Shown in pieces: positions 1 to 9,140 of a DNA stretch of 64,000 nt. Positions within the stretch are counted from its first letter, which is position 1. The number at the start of each line of letters is the position of its first letter. The translations under genes and the position numbers were made by a program. The DNA is from Stenotrophomonas maltophilia (lineage in GTDB: Bacteria > Pseudomonadota > Gammaproteobacteria > Xanthomonadales > Xanthomonadaceae): contig NZ_CP033877.1 of the NCBI RefSeq assembly GCF_006970445.1, positions 3,728,750-3,792,749 on the forward strand, read 5' to 3'. A model generated the notes under the pieces. The model ran no database searches, was not told the origin of the DNA, and saw only the letters and a program-made list of their open reading frames with translations.

Positions 1-111
1 CGATGACTTCCGGCACTGCGACCCCGGCCACCCGGCAGCTGATGCTCTGGGCGCGCCGCCGGCCTCCGGCACCGGTAAAATGGCCGGCCCACTGCGCTGG
101 ATTTGAACCTC

Positions 112-759
112 ATGACGATTGATTACGCCCACGCCCGCGAACTGATGGTGGAACAGCAGATCCGTCCCTGGGACGTGCTGGACATCAAGGTGCTCGACGT
201 CCTGGCCCGCCTGCCGCGCGAGGCCTTTGTCGCCGACGCGCACCGGGCACTGGCCTACGCCGATGTCGAACTGCCGATCGGCCACGGCCAGAAGATGATG
301 AAGCCGGTCATCGAGGGCCGTACCCTGCAGGCGCTGGACCTGCAGCCGGGTGACGAAGTGCTGGAAATCGGCACCGGCAGCGGCTTCCTGTCGGCCTGCA
401 TCGGCGCGCTGGCGCGCGACGTGCTGAGCCTGGAGATCGACCCGGAGCTGGCTGCCGCCGCACGCGCCCGCCTGGATGCCTCCGGCCTGGGCACGAATGT
501 CCGCGTGGAAGTGGCCGACGCCCTGACCTGGCAGACCGAACGCCGCTTTGACGTGATCTGTGTCACTGGTGCGGTCGACGTGGTGCCGTCACAGTTCGCT
601 TCGTGGCTGCGTCCGGGTGGTCGCCTGTTCGTGATCCATGGCCGTTCGCCGGCGATGGAGGCCCTGCTGGTCAAGGCCGACGGCAGCAGCGAGTCCCTGT
701 TCGAGACCGATATCGATTACCTGCGTGGTGCCGCCCCGGCCCCCCAGTTCCACCTCTGA
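112..759 (+). CDS. Protein-L-isoaspartate O-methyltransferase family protein
   Basis: A 215-residue soluble SAM-dependent methyltransferase. The motif I glycine loop VLEIGTGSGF lies at residues 83-92, in the form typical of the PCMT (protein-repair isoaspartyl methyltransferase) family. The usual PCMT segment around GQTIS-P is replaced here by GHGQKMMKP (residues 58-66), so the enzyme belongs to a divergent branch and isoaspartate repair is not assured. I chose the ATG at 112; a TTG at 103 would add three residues. It ends 16 bp before tolC and is probably co-transcribed with it. Family assignment is firm, substrate is inferred only. Confidence 0.82.
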   Translation: MTIDYAHARELMVEQQIRPWDVLDIKVLDVLARLPREAFVADAHRALAYADVELPIGHGQKMMKPVIEGRTLQALDLQPGDEVLEIGTGSGFLSACIGALARDVLSLEIDPELAAAARARLDASGLGTNVRVEVADALTWQTERRFDVICVTGAVDVVPSQFASWLRPGGRLFVIHGRSPAMEALLVKADGSSESLFETDIDYLRGAAPAPQFHL

Positions 760-775
760 GTCCAAGGAAGCCGCA

Positions 776-2134
776 ATGATCCGCCGATCCCTCGCTGTTG
801 CGCTGGCCACTGCCCTGCTGCCGTTGTCCGCCCATGCCGCCGACCTGCTGCAGGTCTACGAAATGGCGCGTAATGGCGATCCGCAGCTGTCCGCCGCCGA
901 ATCGACCCGGCTGTATGACAAGGAAGGCGCCGTGCAGGCGCGCGCCGCGCTGCTGCCGCAGATCAACGGCCAGGCCACGCTGAACCGCTCGCGCAGCGAG
1001 GCGAACCATGACGCCAACTCCGGCACCGTGACCAGCAAGCGCCGCAACTACACGATCGACGGCAGCCAGACGCTGTTCAACTGGACCCAGATCAACAACC
1101 TGCGCTCGCAGCGCGAGCTGAGCAAGGCGGCGGACTTCACCCTCGATTCGGCCAACGACAGCCTGATCGTGCGCACCTCGGCGGCCTACTTCAACGTGCT
1201 GGTGGCGATCGAATCGCTGAACGCCGCACAGACCAATGAAGCGGCCGCGAAGAAGCAGTTCGACTTCGCCGACAAGCGCCTGGAAGTGGGCCTGGCGCCG
1301 ATCACCGACGTGCACGAAGCACGCGCCCAGTACGATCAGGCGCGCGCCAACACCATCGTTGCGCAGAACACCCTGGCCGATAACTACCAGGCCCTGACCG
1401 AACTGACCGGCCAGCCGGTGGTGAACCTGCGCGGCCTACCGGCCGACTTCCGTCCGGAAGTGCCGGCCAACCGCGGCAACATCGACGAGCTGGTGCGCCA
1501 GGCGAGCTCGCAGAATCCGGCGCTGAAGGCTCAGGAACTCAAGGTCAGCGCCGCCGAAGCCGGCGTGCAGGCTGCTCGTGGCGGCCATTACCCGACCCTG
1601 TCGCTGGGCGGCAGCTGGGGCAAGAGCGCGACCTGGGGTGACAGCACCGGCGCCGGATCGTTGTCGCCGGATGCACGCACCAACAGCATCGGCCTGACCC
1701 TGAGCGTGCCGATCTTCTCCGGTGGTGCCACCCAGTCCGGCGTGCGCCAGGCACTGGCCCAGCGTGACATCGCACAGGACGGCTACGAGCAGCAGAAGCG
1801 CGCCCTGGACCGCAACACCCGCAATGCCTACCAGACCCTGGTACAGGGCATCAGCGAAGTGGAAGCCCGCCGCCTCGCGGTGGTCTCGGCACAGAGCGCC
1901 TACGACGCGTCGCAGGTCGGCCTGGAAGTCGGCACCCGTACCGTGCTGGACGTGATCCAGAACCAGCGCATCCTGTTCTCGGCGCAGCTGGATTACGCCA
2001 ACGCCCGCTACACCTTCCTGCAGAACCGCCTGCTGCTGAGCCAGTCGCTGGGCGCGCTGGACGTGGCCGAGCTGCAGGACGTCAACCGCCTGCTGACCCA
2101 GGACGCGGGCAACCCGTCGACGACCACGCACTGA
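776..2134 (+). CDS. tolC: TolC family outer-membrane channel protein
   Basis: A 452-residue outer-membrane efflux protein. It starts with a Sec signal peptide (MIRRSLAVALATALLPLSAHA) followed by the two OEP repeats, including the second-repeat region with LTLSVPIFSGG near residue 310. TolC forms the trimeric outer-membrane exit duct for RND/ABC/MFS pumps and type I secretion. The open frame runs upstream into the methyltransferase gene in another frame; the ATG at 776 is preferred because it directly precedes the signal peptide and follows an AAGGAAG ribosome-binding sequence. A strong hairpin terminator follows at 2161. Confidence 0.93.
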   Translation: MIRRSLAVALATALLPLSAHAADLLQVYEMARNGDPQLSAAESTRLYDKEGAVQARAALLPQINGQATLNRSRSEANHDANSGTVTSKRRNYTIDGSQTLFNWTQINNLRSQRELSKAADFTLDSANDSLIVRTSAAYFNVLVAIESLNAAQTNEAAAKKQFDFADKRLEVGLAPITDVHEARAQYDQARANTIVAQNTLADNYQALTELTGQPVVNLRGLPADFRPEVPANRGNIDELVRQASSQNPALKAQELKVSAAEAGVQAARGGHYPTLSLGGSWGKSATWGDSTGAGSLSPDARTNSIGLTLSVPIFSGGATQSGVRQALAQRDIAQDGYEQQKRALDRNTRNAYQTLVQGISEVEARRLAVVSAQSAYDASQVGLEVGTRTVLDVIQNQRILFSAQLDYANARYTFLQNRLLLSQSLGALDVAELQDVNRLLTQDAGNPSTTTH

Positions 2135-2160
2135 GTCGTCGCCCTGCCGGCAACGAAGAA

Positions 2161-2184
2161 GCCACCCGCAAGGGTGGCTTTTTT
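2161..2184 (+). terminator. Rho-independent terminator of tolC
   Basis: A 7-bp perfect stem GCCACCC / GGGTGGC with a GCAA loop is followed by a run of six T. It lies 26 bp after the tolC stop, in the tail-to-tail gap with the permease gene. Confidence 0.9.
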
Positions 2185-2230
2185 GTAGGCGGTGCATCCA
2201 CACGCCCCCATGGAGTGGCCCCACGAACCG

Positions 2231-3478
2231 TCAGCCCGGCCATGCCCGCAGGCGTTCCAGCGCCGCAAGCACGCACAGCGCGGCTGCCAGGGGCGCCAGC
2301 ATCGGCATCATCAGCTCGCGTCCGGCTGCGCCTTGCCCGGTGTCATCCCGTCGCCGCAACACCGCCAGGCACAGCGCCGCCATCACCACCAGCGTCGCCG
2401 CACCCGGTAGCGCCGGCAGGGTGCCCTGAGGCAGCCACAGCACCAGCATCACCGCCGGAAGCCCGACCACCACTGCACTCAGGCCCGTGCCGGATCGTCT
2501 CACCGCATCAGCTGCGCGGGGCCACAACGACGTGGCCAGCCGCACGGCAATCATCAGCAGCACCAGCTGCAGGGCGGCCAGGCCCGCTGCCCCGGCCAGC
2601 GGCAACAACGGCAGCATCCACTGCAGCTGCGGATGCACCTGCAGCGCCACCGACAGTGGCCGGGTACTGGCCAGCGCGGAAAACTCGACCAGCCCGGCCT
2701 GCAGTGCTGCCAGCACGATCAGCAGCAACATCGCCAGCAACGAGACCAGCGCCAGCACCGCCGGCTGCCACATCGCACCCTGGCGGCGCAGCGCAGGAAA
2801 GCCCAGTGCCAAGCCTACGCTGGCAAATACCCCCAGCAGCGGTACTGCAGCCGCCAGCACACCGCCCAGCCCGAAGCGATACGGCGCGGTCGCCGCTGGC
2901 AGCCAGGGAATCCAATGCGCGTAGTGCACATGACGTGCCGCCAGCGCCAGCAGCAACACCCCCACGCCGATCTTCACCGTCAGCAGGGCACAGGCCGCCA
3001 ATGCCACACCCCGTGGCGGCAGCAACGCCAGCGCACCCAACATCAGCAACCCCACCGCCGCCGTTACCTGCTCGGGCAGCCAGTTGCTGGCCTGGAGGCC
3101 TCCCGCAGCCAGCACCGCGTGTACATGGTGGGCCATGGACTGCGCCGCACCCGCCGTGGTCGCCACCAGCTCAAACAACAGAATCGTGCCCAGAACGGCG
3201 GCCACCCGTGGCCCCCAGCTGGCGGCCAGCAGCCCATGCAGGCCTTCGGCCGCCGGCAGTCGCAGCACCAGATCCTGCAGGCAGCACAGCACCAGGCCGG
3301 CCCCCAGTGCGGCCAGCAACAGGCTCAGCACGATGGCCGGGCCGGCCTGCGCCGCCGTGTGCTGGCCCACCAGCGCGATCACGCTGCCGCCCACCAGCAG
3401 CGTCAGCGCCACCACCGCCAGATGGTCCATCCCCAGCCGCGCCCCACCGGTGCCATCCCTACCCCTGTCGCCGTCCAT
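2231..3478 (-). CDS. APC-type amino acid permease-like membrane protein
   Basis: A 415-residue, very hydrophobic protein with about a dozen predicted membrane segments and almost no soluble domain. The N-terminal part (QHTAAQAGPAIVLSLLLAALGAGL) resembles the second helix region of cationic amino-acid transporters of the APC superfamily (AQHAGPA-VLSF). The usual GTGIF signature of helix 1 is replaced by GGSVIAL, so substrate cannot be named. The start at 3478 gives a hydrophilic leader of 16 residues; an in-frame ATG (MDHLAVV) 48 bp downstream could be the true start. It stands alone, 220 bp beyond the end of waaA on the same strand. Confidence 0.7.
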   Translation of the reverse strand: MDGDRGRDGTGGARLGMDHLAVVALTLLVGGSVIALVGQHTAAQAGPAIVLSLLLAALGAGLVLCCLQDLVLRLPAAEGLHGLLAASWGPRVAAVLGTILLFELVATTAGAAQSMAHHVHAVLAAGGLQASNWLPEQVTAAVGLLMLGALALLPPRGVALAACALLTVKIGVGVLLLALAARHVHYAHWIPWLPAATAPYRFGLGGVLAAAVPLLGVFASVGLALGFPALRRQGAMWQPAVLALVSLLAMLLLIVLAALQAGLVEFSALASTRPLSVALQVHPQLQWMLPLLPLAGAAGLAALQLVLLMIAVRLATSLWPRAADAVRRSGTGLSAVVVGLPAVMLVLWLPQGTLPALPGAATLVVMAALCLAVLRRRDDTGQGAAGRELMMPMLAPLAAALCVLAALERLRAWPG

Positions 3479-3701
3479 CGCAAGTTCCCTTGATACCCGC
3501 CCAAGCGCGGTCGACAGCAGGCTGGCAGCCTGCGTCGCGCTGCGGAATCAGAATCGGTGCCGTGTGCGCCACGATGTGATGGCAGGCACGCTGCCATCGG
3601 CAAGGTCGGTCCAGCAACGACAGAAAAATCGTCGCTAAGCAGAATTGATGAAGTTGATCACGACAGCACTCGTCTGCGACACCGAAGCTGCGCTGCCGGG
3701 A

Positions 3702-5000
3702 TCACTCGCGCGGCGGCGGCAGGTGCGGCGCAACCAGGGCAAGCGTGCGCTGCAGCGCACCGCGGCCATTGCTGACCAGCGTGCAGCCCGCACGCGCCAT
3801 GTCTTCGCGGGCCTGGGCATCGTCGAGCAGGTGCTGCAGCAGATCGCCCACCGCCTGCGCATCCTCGCCGATCAGCAGCGCACCGGCCTCGCGCATGCGC
3901 CGGGAGATTTCCGCGAAGTTGTGCAGGTGCGGGCCGGTCACCGCCGCCGTTCCCATCGCGGCGGGCTCCAGCAGGTTGTGGCCACCGATGGCCTGCAGGC
4001 TGCCGCCGACGAAGGCGACCTGGGCACAGGCGTAGAACGGCATCAGCTCGCCGAGGGTATCGATGACGAACACGTCGGTGGCGGCGTGCGGCCACTGGTC
4101 CACGCGGCGGGTCGCCACGCTCCAGCCCTGCTCGCGTGCCAGCGCTTCCACCTTCGGGAAGCGCTCGGGATGGCGCGGTGCCCACAGCAGCAGCAGTTCC
4201 GGATGCTGCTGGCGCAGGCGCCGGTGCAGGTCGATCACCGCCTGCTCTTCGCCATCATGGGTACTGGCGGCGATCCACACCGGGCGCGCGCCCGGCACCC
4301 GTGCATGGAACTGTTCGACGAAGCCCTGCACGTCCGGCGTGGTGATATCGAACTTCAGGTTGCCCAGGGCCTGCACCTGGCCGGGCTCCGCCCCCAGCTG
4401 CACGAAGCGCTCGGCATCGTCCTGCGACTGCGCGGCCACGCAGGTGACGGTGCGCAGCGCGCGGCGGATCAGTGCGGCCAGCAGCCGGTAGCCGCGCAGC
4501 GAACGCGCCGACAACCGGGCATTGAGGATGTAGACCGGAATACCGCGGTCACGGCAGCCGAACAGCATGTTCGGCCACAGCTCGGTTTCCAGGATCAGCG
4601 CCAGGCTGGGCTGGAAATGGCCGAGGAAGCGGTTGACGCTGCCCGGCACGTCGTACGGCAGATAGACATGGTCCAGTGCGTCGCCCCAGAGCGCACGCAC
4701 ACGCTCGGAGCCGGTCGGAGTGATGGTGGTGATGACCCAGCGGATGTCCGGGCGCTGCTTGCGCAGGGCATTGACCAATGGCGCGGCGGCATTGACCTCG
4801 CCCACCGAGACCGCGTGCAGCCACACCCGCGGCTGGCCGGTCGGCTGCGGATAGGAGGCGTAGCGTTCATCCCAGCGCCGGAAGTATTCACGGACCCGGA
4901 AGCCGCGCCAGACCAGGTGGTACACGGTGATCGGCAGCAGGATGTAGAGCACGACCGAGTACAGGCCGCGCAGGATCCATTCGACAGGGTCTTTACGCAT
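3702..5000 (-). CDS. waaA: 3-deoxy-D-manno-octulosonic acid (Kdo) transferase
   Basis: A 432-residue GT30 enzyme that adds Kdo from CMP-Kdo to lipid IVA at the cytoplasmic face of the inner membrane. It has an N-terminal membrane anchor (residues 11-30), then the GT30 signature HAVSVGEVNA with the candidate catalytic base Glu68, and a C-terminal GT-B half containing VGGSLQAIGGHNLLEPA. Length matches the family (about 420-430). It diverges from the acyltransferase at 5061, leaving only 60 bp for both promoters, which suggests shared control of two successive lipid A steps. Confidence 0.95.
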   Translation of the reverse strand: MRKDPVEWILRGLYSVVLYILLPITVYHLVWRGFRVREYFRRWDERYASYPQPTGQPRVWLHAVSVGEVNAAAPLVNALRKQRPDIRWVITTITPTGSERVRALWGDALDHVYLPYDVPGSVNRFLGHFQPSLALILETELWPNMLFGCRDRGIPVYILNARLSARSLRGYRLLAALIRRALRTVTCVAAQSQDDAERFVQLGAEPGQVQALGNLKFDITTPDVQGFVEQFHARVPGARPVWIAASTHDGEEQAVIDLHRRLRQQHPELLLLWAPRHPERFPKVEALAREQGWSVATRRVDQWPHAATDVFVIDTLGELMPFYACAQVAFVGGSLQAIGGHNLLEPAAMGTAAVTGPHLHNFAEISRRMREAGALLIGEDAQAVGDLLQHLLDDAQAREDMARAGCTLVSNGRGALQRTLALVAPHLPPPRE

Positions 5001-5060
5001 GCCGCAAGGATACGGGAGCCCCCCGGGAAAGACACGCGGCCGCCTTGGTAGAATGGCCCC

Positions 5061-5978
5061 ATGTCAGATGCCTCCACCGCCGTCCGCCCGTCGCTGCGCG
5101 ATCCGCGCAACTGGCCGATGTTCGCCGCCATGTTCGGTGCCTTCGCCATCGCCCGCCTGCCGTGGATGCTGCAGCGCGCGCTGGGCCGGGGCGTCGGCTG
5201 GATCACCTGGCGCCTGCTCGGCAGCCGCCGCCGCGCCGCCGAGGTCAACCTGCAGCTGTGCTTTCCCGAAAAGGATGAAGCCTGGCGGCAACGCCTGGTG
5301 CGCGACAGTTTCGATGCGCTGGGCGTTGGCGTATTCGAGTGCATCCGCGCCTGGTGGGGCAGCATCGACAGCATCCGCCCGCAGGTACGGATCGAAGGCC
5401 TGGAACACCTGCGGCAGATGCAAGCCGAAGGCCGCGGCGTGCTGCTGGTCTCCGGCCACTTCATGACCCTGGAAATGTGCGGCCGCCTGCTGTGCGACTA
5501 CGTCGACCTGTCCGGCATGTACCGCAGGCACAAGAACCCGGTGTACGAGTGGGCGGTGAAGTTCGGCCGCCTGCGCTATGCCAAGGCGATGTTCGCCAAC
5601 GAGGACATCCGCGCGACCGTGCGCCACCTGAAGAAGGGCGGCTTCCTCTGGTACGCGCCTGACCAGGACATGCGAGGCAAGGACACCGTGTTCGTGCCGT
5701 TCTTCGGCCACACCGCTTCGACCATCACCGCGACCCACCAGCTGGCGCGGATGACCGGTTGTGCGGTGATTCCGTACTTCCACCGCCGCGAAGGCGGAAG
5801 GTACGTGCTGAAGATCGGCGCACCGCTGGAGAACTTCCCCAGCGAGGACGTGGAAGCCGATACCACGCGGGTCAACCAGGCCATCGAAGAGATGGTGCGC
5901 GAAGCCCCCGACCAGTACCTGTGGATCCACCGCCGCTTCAAGCGCCAGCCCGGCGGCCGGAGTGATTTCTACAAATAA
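5061..5978 (+). CDS. Lipid A biosynthesis late acyltransferase (LpxL/HtrB family)
   Basis: A 305-residue membrane-bound acyltransferase that adds a secondary acyl chain to Kdo2-lipid IVA. The catalytic HX4E motif is present as HFMTLE (His133, Glu138), followed by SGMYRRHKNPVYEW and the DQDMRGKDTVFVPFFG region typical of LpxL. Length matches E. coli LpxL (306). It is divergent from waaA. LpxL versus LpxM/LpxP specificity cannot be settled from sequence alone. Confidence 0.93.
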   Translation: MSDASTAVRPSLRDPRNWPMFAAMFGAFAIARLPWMLQRALGRGVGWITWRLLGSRRRAAEVNLQLCFPEKDEAWRQRLVRDSFDALGVGVFECIRAWWGSIDSIRPQVRIEGLEHLRQMQAEGRGVLLVSGHFMTLEMCGRLLCDYVDLSGMYRRHKNPVYEWAVKFGRLRYAKAMFANEDIRATVRHLKKGGFLWYAPDQDMRGKDTVFVPFFGHTASTITATHQLARMTGCAVIPYFHRREGGRYVLKIGAPLENFPSEDVEADTTRVNQAIEEMVREAPDQYLWIHRRFKRQPGGRSDFYK

Positions 5979-6010
5979 CCGGATGCGGTGGAAGGGCCGG
6001 CATGCTCGTG

Positions 6011-6082
6011 GTAGTCGCCAACCTTGGTTGGCGCCGATGAACCGAGGCCGGTCCCGGGGAGCCAACCAAGGTTGGCGACTAC
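6011..6082. repeat. SMAG-type palindromic repeat dimer
   Basis: Two inverted copies of a short palindrome: GTAGTCGCCAACCTTGGTTG on the plus strand and its reverse complement ending in CTAC. The GTAG head and imperfect hairpin are the hallmarks of SMAG elements. It lies between two convergent genes, and its right end overlaps the stop codon of the O-antigen ligase-like gene. Confidence 0.88.
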
Positions 6083-7410
6083 TGCATCGGCGGAGATTCG
6101 TCCGATTCGCGGGCCAGCAGGCTGCCGGCGAACAGGGCCGCCAGCAGCACGGTCAGGCCACCCCAGAACGCGGAATAGAACGCCAGGTGCGTATTGAGCG
6201 GGAACACCGTGACCGCCAGCGCCAGCATCGCCGGTCGGGCGCGATCACGCGCAGCCGGCGGAGCATAGCGCCAGGCCCGCCAGGCCTGCGCCACTGCCGC
6301 CAACCACAGCAGCAGGCCCAACACGCCGGTCTCGGCAAGGACTTCCAGCACGATCTGGTGGGCGTGCAATGCCGGTTGGTTGCCCCACACGGCGGGGCCC
6401 TCGTCGGCCACGCAGGCCGGATACGCATCGCGGAAGCCGCGCGCACCGACACCGTTGACCGGATGCTCCTCGATCATGCACACGGCCGCCTTCCAGATCC
6501 GCGCGCGTCCCGAAAGCGCCTCGTCAACGCCCTGCCCGTCTTCGTTCCATGCCTGTGCCGTGCGCGCAACGCGCTCGCGCAGCTGCGGCACGCCCGCTGT
6601 CAGTGCGGCCGTACCCAGCGCTGCCACCAGGGCCAGCAGCAGCAGCCGCTTCCAGCCGAACTGGCGCACGCCGCTGTAGGCCAGCACCAGCACAAAGGTG
6701 ATCCACGAGGCACGCGAACCGGCCAGCAGCAGCACGCATCCCAGTGCGGCAGCGGCCAGCAACCACCCTGCGCTACCGAAACGCCGCGCCATCGGCAGCA
6801 GCAGGAACGGTGACAGGCTGGCCAGCACCTGGCCGAATTTCAGATTGCAGGGCCCGAGCGCGCCACTGAGGCGGTCGGCCAGTGCGGCTTCGTCGGCCGG
6901 GCACAGCGCGTGGCCACTCACGGCCAGCTTCAGGTGCTCCAGCGACCAGAACCACGGGCTGGTGCCGGCCAGCGCCTGCACCAGCGCGTCCAGCGTCCAC
7001 GCCGCGGTGATCAGCGCCAGGCCGCCGAAGGTCAGCCGCCGCCGTTCCGGCGTGGCCACCGCGATCGCCACCAGCCACATGAAAGGCAGGTAGCGCAGGC
7101 CGGCGGCAGCCTTGGTCCACGAGGCCGAAGGATCGATCGCATCGATGGCCGAGAACGCCTGCGGCAGCCAGTAGCCGAGGAACAGGATCGAGGTCAGCGC
7201 CCACGCCGCCGTGCTCAACAGGTGCGGGCGCCGCTGCAGCCGGCGCATGACCATGCGCGCGGCAGCATAGAGCGCGCCGAGGCCCAGTACGGTTTCGGCG
7301 ATGCCCGGCAACGGCCACATCGCCACGTACGCCAGCACCCACCAGGGCGCCCAGCGCCCGGCGCGGTCGTCACGCACGATGACAGCGGGGTCAGCCAGCG
7401 AGATCGGCAT
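6079..7410 (-). CDS. O-antigen ligase family (WaaL/Wzy_C-like) membrane protein
   Basis: A 443-residue polytopic protein with roughly ten or more hydrophobic segments and a large periplasmic loop near residues 280-350. The loop holds GSRASWITFVL and NGVGARGFRDAYP, matching the Wzy_C (PF04932) domain of ligases that transfer O-polysaccharide to lipid A-core. The open frame extends far upstream, but the ATG at 7410 (MPISLADP) fits: it overlaps the glycosyltransferase stop by 20 bp, implying translational coupling. The TAG stop is formed by the end of the adjoining SMAG repeat. Ligase and polymerase share this fold, so the exact role is inferred from LPS context. Confidence 0.82.
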   Translation of the reverse strand: MPISLADPAVIVRDDRAGRWAPWWVLAYVAMWPLPGIAETVLGLGALYAAARMVMRRLQRRPHLLSTAAWALTSILFLGYWLPQAFSAIDAIDPSASWTKAAAGLRYLPFMWLVAIAVATPERRRLTFGGLALITAAWTLDALVQALAGTSPWFWSLEHLKLAVSGHALCPADEAALADRLSGALGPCNLKFGQVLASLSPFLLLPMARRFGSAGWLLAAAALGCVLLLAGSRASWITFVLVLAYSGVRQFGWKRLLLLALVAALGTAALTAGVPQLRERVARTAQAWNEDGQGVDEALSGRARIWKAAVCMIEEHPVNGVGARGFRDAYPACVADEGPAVWGNQPALHAHQIVLEVLAETGVLGLLLWLAAVAQAWRAWRYAPPAARDRARPAMLALAVTVFPLNTHLAFYSAFWGGLTVLLAALFAGSLLARESDESPPMQ

Positions 7411-8506
7411 AGAGGCGGAGGGTATCGCGCTGCATGGCCTGCAGGGTAAACGGGATGCGGGTCGGCAAGGACGGCGGCTGCGCCAGCAGGGCCAGCGCAC
7501 GTTCACCCAGCGCGCGTGCATCACCGAGCGGCACCGCGCCGCTGGGCTGCAGTTGCTGCAGCAGTTCGCCGACGCCGCCGTGGTCCCAGCCCAGCACCGG
7601 GCGGCCGACCGACAGCGCCTCGACCACGGTGCGGCCAAAGGCTTCCGGCTTGTCCGACAGCTGCAGCACCAGATCGCTGACGGCGTAGGCCTGGGCGATG
7701 CGTGCGGTAGGCGTGCTGATCTGTACGGCCCCGGCCACACCCAGTGCCGCAGCCTGGCGGCGCAGGTCGGCCACGTAGGCCTCGCGCCCGGGTTCATCGG
7801 TGCCCAGCATCCACAGCTGGGCCGGCACGCCGGCGGCACGCACATCGGCCAGCAGGCGCAGCGCGTGGGCGTGGCCCTTCAGCCGGGTGCCGCGCCCGGG
7901 CAGCAGCAGCAGCGGGCCTTCAACCTGGGCCAGCCAGGGATAATCGGCCGCAAGGGCCAGTCGTGGTCGACGGTCGGCACGCGCTACGCGTGGGAACTGG
8001 CCGACATCGACACCACGGGGAATGACCTGCAGTTTCTCTTCCGGCACCGTCGGGTAGTGGCGTTGCACGTAGGCGCGCACGGTATTGGACACGCAGATCA
8101 CGCGTTCGCCACTGGTCATCACCGCGCTGTAGCGGCTGGGCGAATTCAACCCGTGCACGGTGGTCACCCAATGCGGACGCTGCGCGGCGGGCATGGCGCG
8201 GATCGCATACAGGCCCAACCAGGCCGGCAGCCGCGAACGCGCATGCACGATGTCCGCACCGACCTCGGCAAACAGCCGGCGCAGGGTCGGCAGATGGCGC
8301 AGGGTCAGCAGCGACTTGTGGCCGATGTCCAGCGTGAGGTGCTCGGCACCGCTGTCCAGCAGCGGCTGCACCAGGCGGCCACCCGCGGATACGACCAGCG
8401 CACGATGGCCGGCAGCAACCAGGGCCGCAGCAATTTCAAGGGTCGAGCGCTCGACACCACCGGAGTGCAGCGCCGGCAGCAACTGCACCACGGTCAATCG
8501 GCGCAT
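7391..8506 (-). CDS. GT4-family glycosyltransferase, probable LPS core enzyme
   Basis: A 371-residue GT-B glycosyltransferase. The N-terminal half begins LTVVQLLPALHSGGVERSTLE, the classic GT4 acceptor-side motif. The C-terminal half has LPGRGTRLKGH and the EX7E-type nucleotide-sugar site KPEAFGRTVVEALSVGRPVL. It overlaps the downstream O-antigen ligase-like gene by 20 bp, so the two are expressed together. The context (waaA, LpxL-type acyltransferase) points to lipopolysaccharide core assembly; donor and acceptor sugars are unknown. Confidence 0.88.
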   Translation of the reverse strand: MRRLTVVQLLPALHSGGVERSTLEIAAALVAAGHRALVVSAGGRLVQPLLDSGAEHLTLDIGHKSLLTLRHLPTLRRLFAEVGADIVHARSRLPAWLGLYAIRAMPAAQRPHWVTTVHGLNSPSRYSAVMTSGERVICVSNTVRAYVQRHYPTVPEEKLQVIPRGVDVGQFPRVARADRRPRLALAADYPWLAQVEGPLLLLPGRGTRLKGHAHALRLLADVRAAGVPAQLWMLGTDEPGREAYVADLRRQAAALGVAGAVQISTPTARIAQAYAVSDLVLQLSDKPEAFGRTVVEALSVGRPVLGWDHGGVGELLQQLQPSGAVPLGDARALGERALALLAQPPSLPTRIPFTLQAMQRDTLRLYADLAG

Positions 8507-8521
8507 CGAAGGGGCCGCCGT

Positions 8522-8719
8522 TTAGTCGGCCAGCACGAACACGGAACCGCAGTACGGGCACTGCGCTTCGCCGTTGGGCTCGTCTTCAATCGGCAGGTAC
8601 ACGCGCGGATGCGAGTTCCACAGCGCCATTTCCGGGGTCGGGCAGCTCAACGGCAGATCGCTGCGGTGCACGGTGTAGCGCTTCTCGGCGTTGGCGGGCG
8701 CGGTGGCGGTATGGCTCAT
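8522..8719 (-). CDS. Small CHCC-type zinc-finger protein
   Basis: A 65-residue protein. It has a Cys (LSCPTPEMALWNSHPRVYL, with the following His) and a C-terminal CPYCGSVFVL, fitting the zf-CHCC domain (PF10276) shared with the mitochondrial complex I subunit NDUFS6. The ATG at 8719 was chosen because residues before it in the longer frame are unrelated to the family. It is 15 bp upstream of the glycosyltransferase on the same strand and probably heads that operon. Function is unknown beyond zinc binding. Confidence 0.85.
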   Translation of the reverse strand: MSHTATAPANAEKRYTVHRSDLPLSCPTPEMALWNSHPRVYLPIEDEPNGEAQCPYCGSVFVLAD

Positions 8720-9140
8720 GGCGGATGTCGGTGAACGGGTTGCGAGGCCTGTGATTCTAGCATCTGGGCCGCACCGACATTGCGCCGCAACGGGCCTTTG
8801 CGCGCTCCCGCCACTGTCGCGCAGCTCCAGGCCGCACCCCTGGGCGTTGGCACCCAAGGGGATTCTGCGGTGGTTCCGGCAGGTTCCCTCGCCAGAATCG
8901 TCTCCAGCGATATTTCCCGCATTTGGATCGAACTAAATGGCACTTGTCAGCGCGCGGCGGCTGTTGCAGGATCGAGCCAGGTCGCACCCCGACCCCTCCA
9001 ATCCGACCCGATCGCATGGCCCGCCCCCACCGGACCGGCATCGCCTCTTCCACTGCCAGCCCGGCGGTCGGAGCGATGCTGTCCGTGGTGTCCGCCGATG
9101 CGGGTTCTGCCCGCCGCCAGCCCTTCCGGGAGACCCTTGC
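8720..9140. other. Divergent intergenic region, no gene seen
   Basis: 421 bp between the divergent zinc-protein and mannosidase genes. I find no convincing coding frame. An imperfect dyad around CCCCTGGG / CCCAAGGGG lies near 8837-8863. The last 15 bases carry a GGGAGA ribosome-binding sequence for the mannosidase ATG at 9141. Promoters for both directions should lie here, but no clear -35/-10 pair stands out. Confidence 0.5.
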
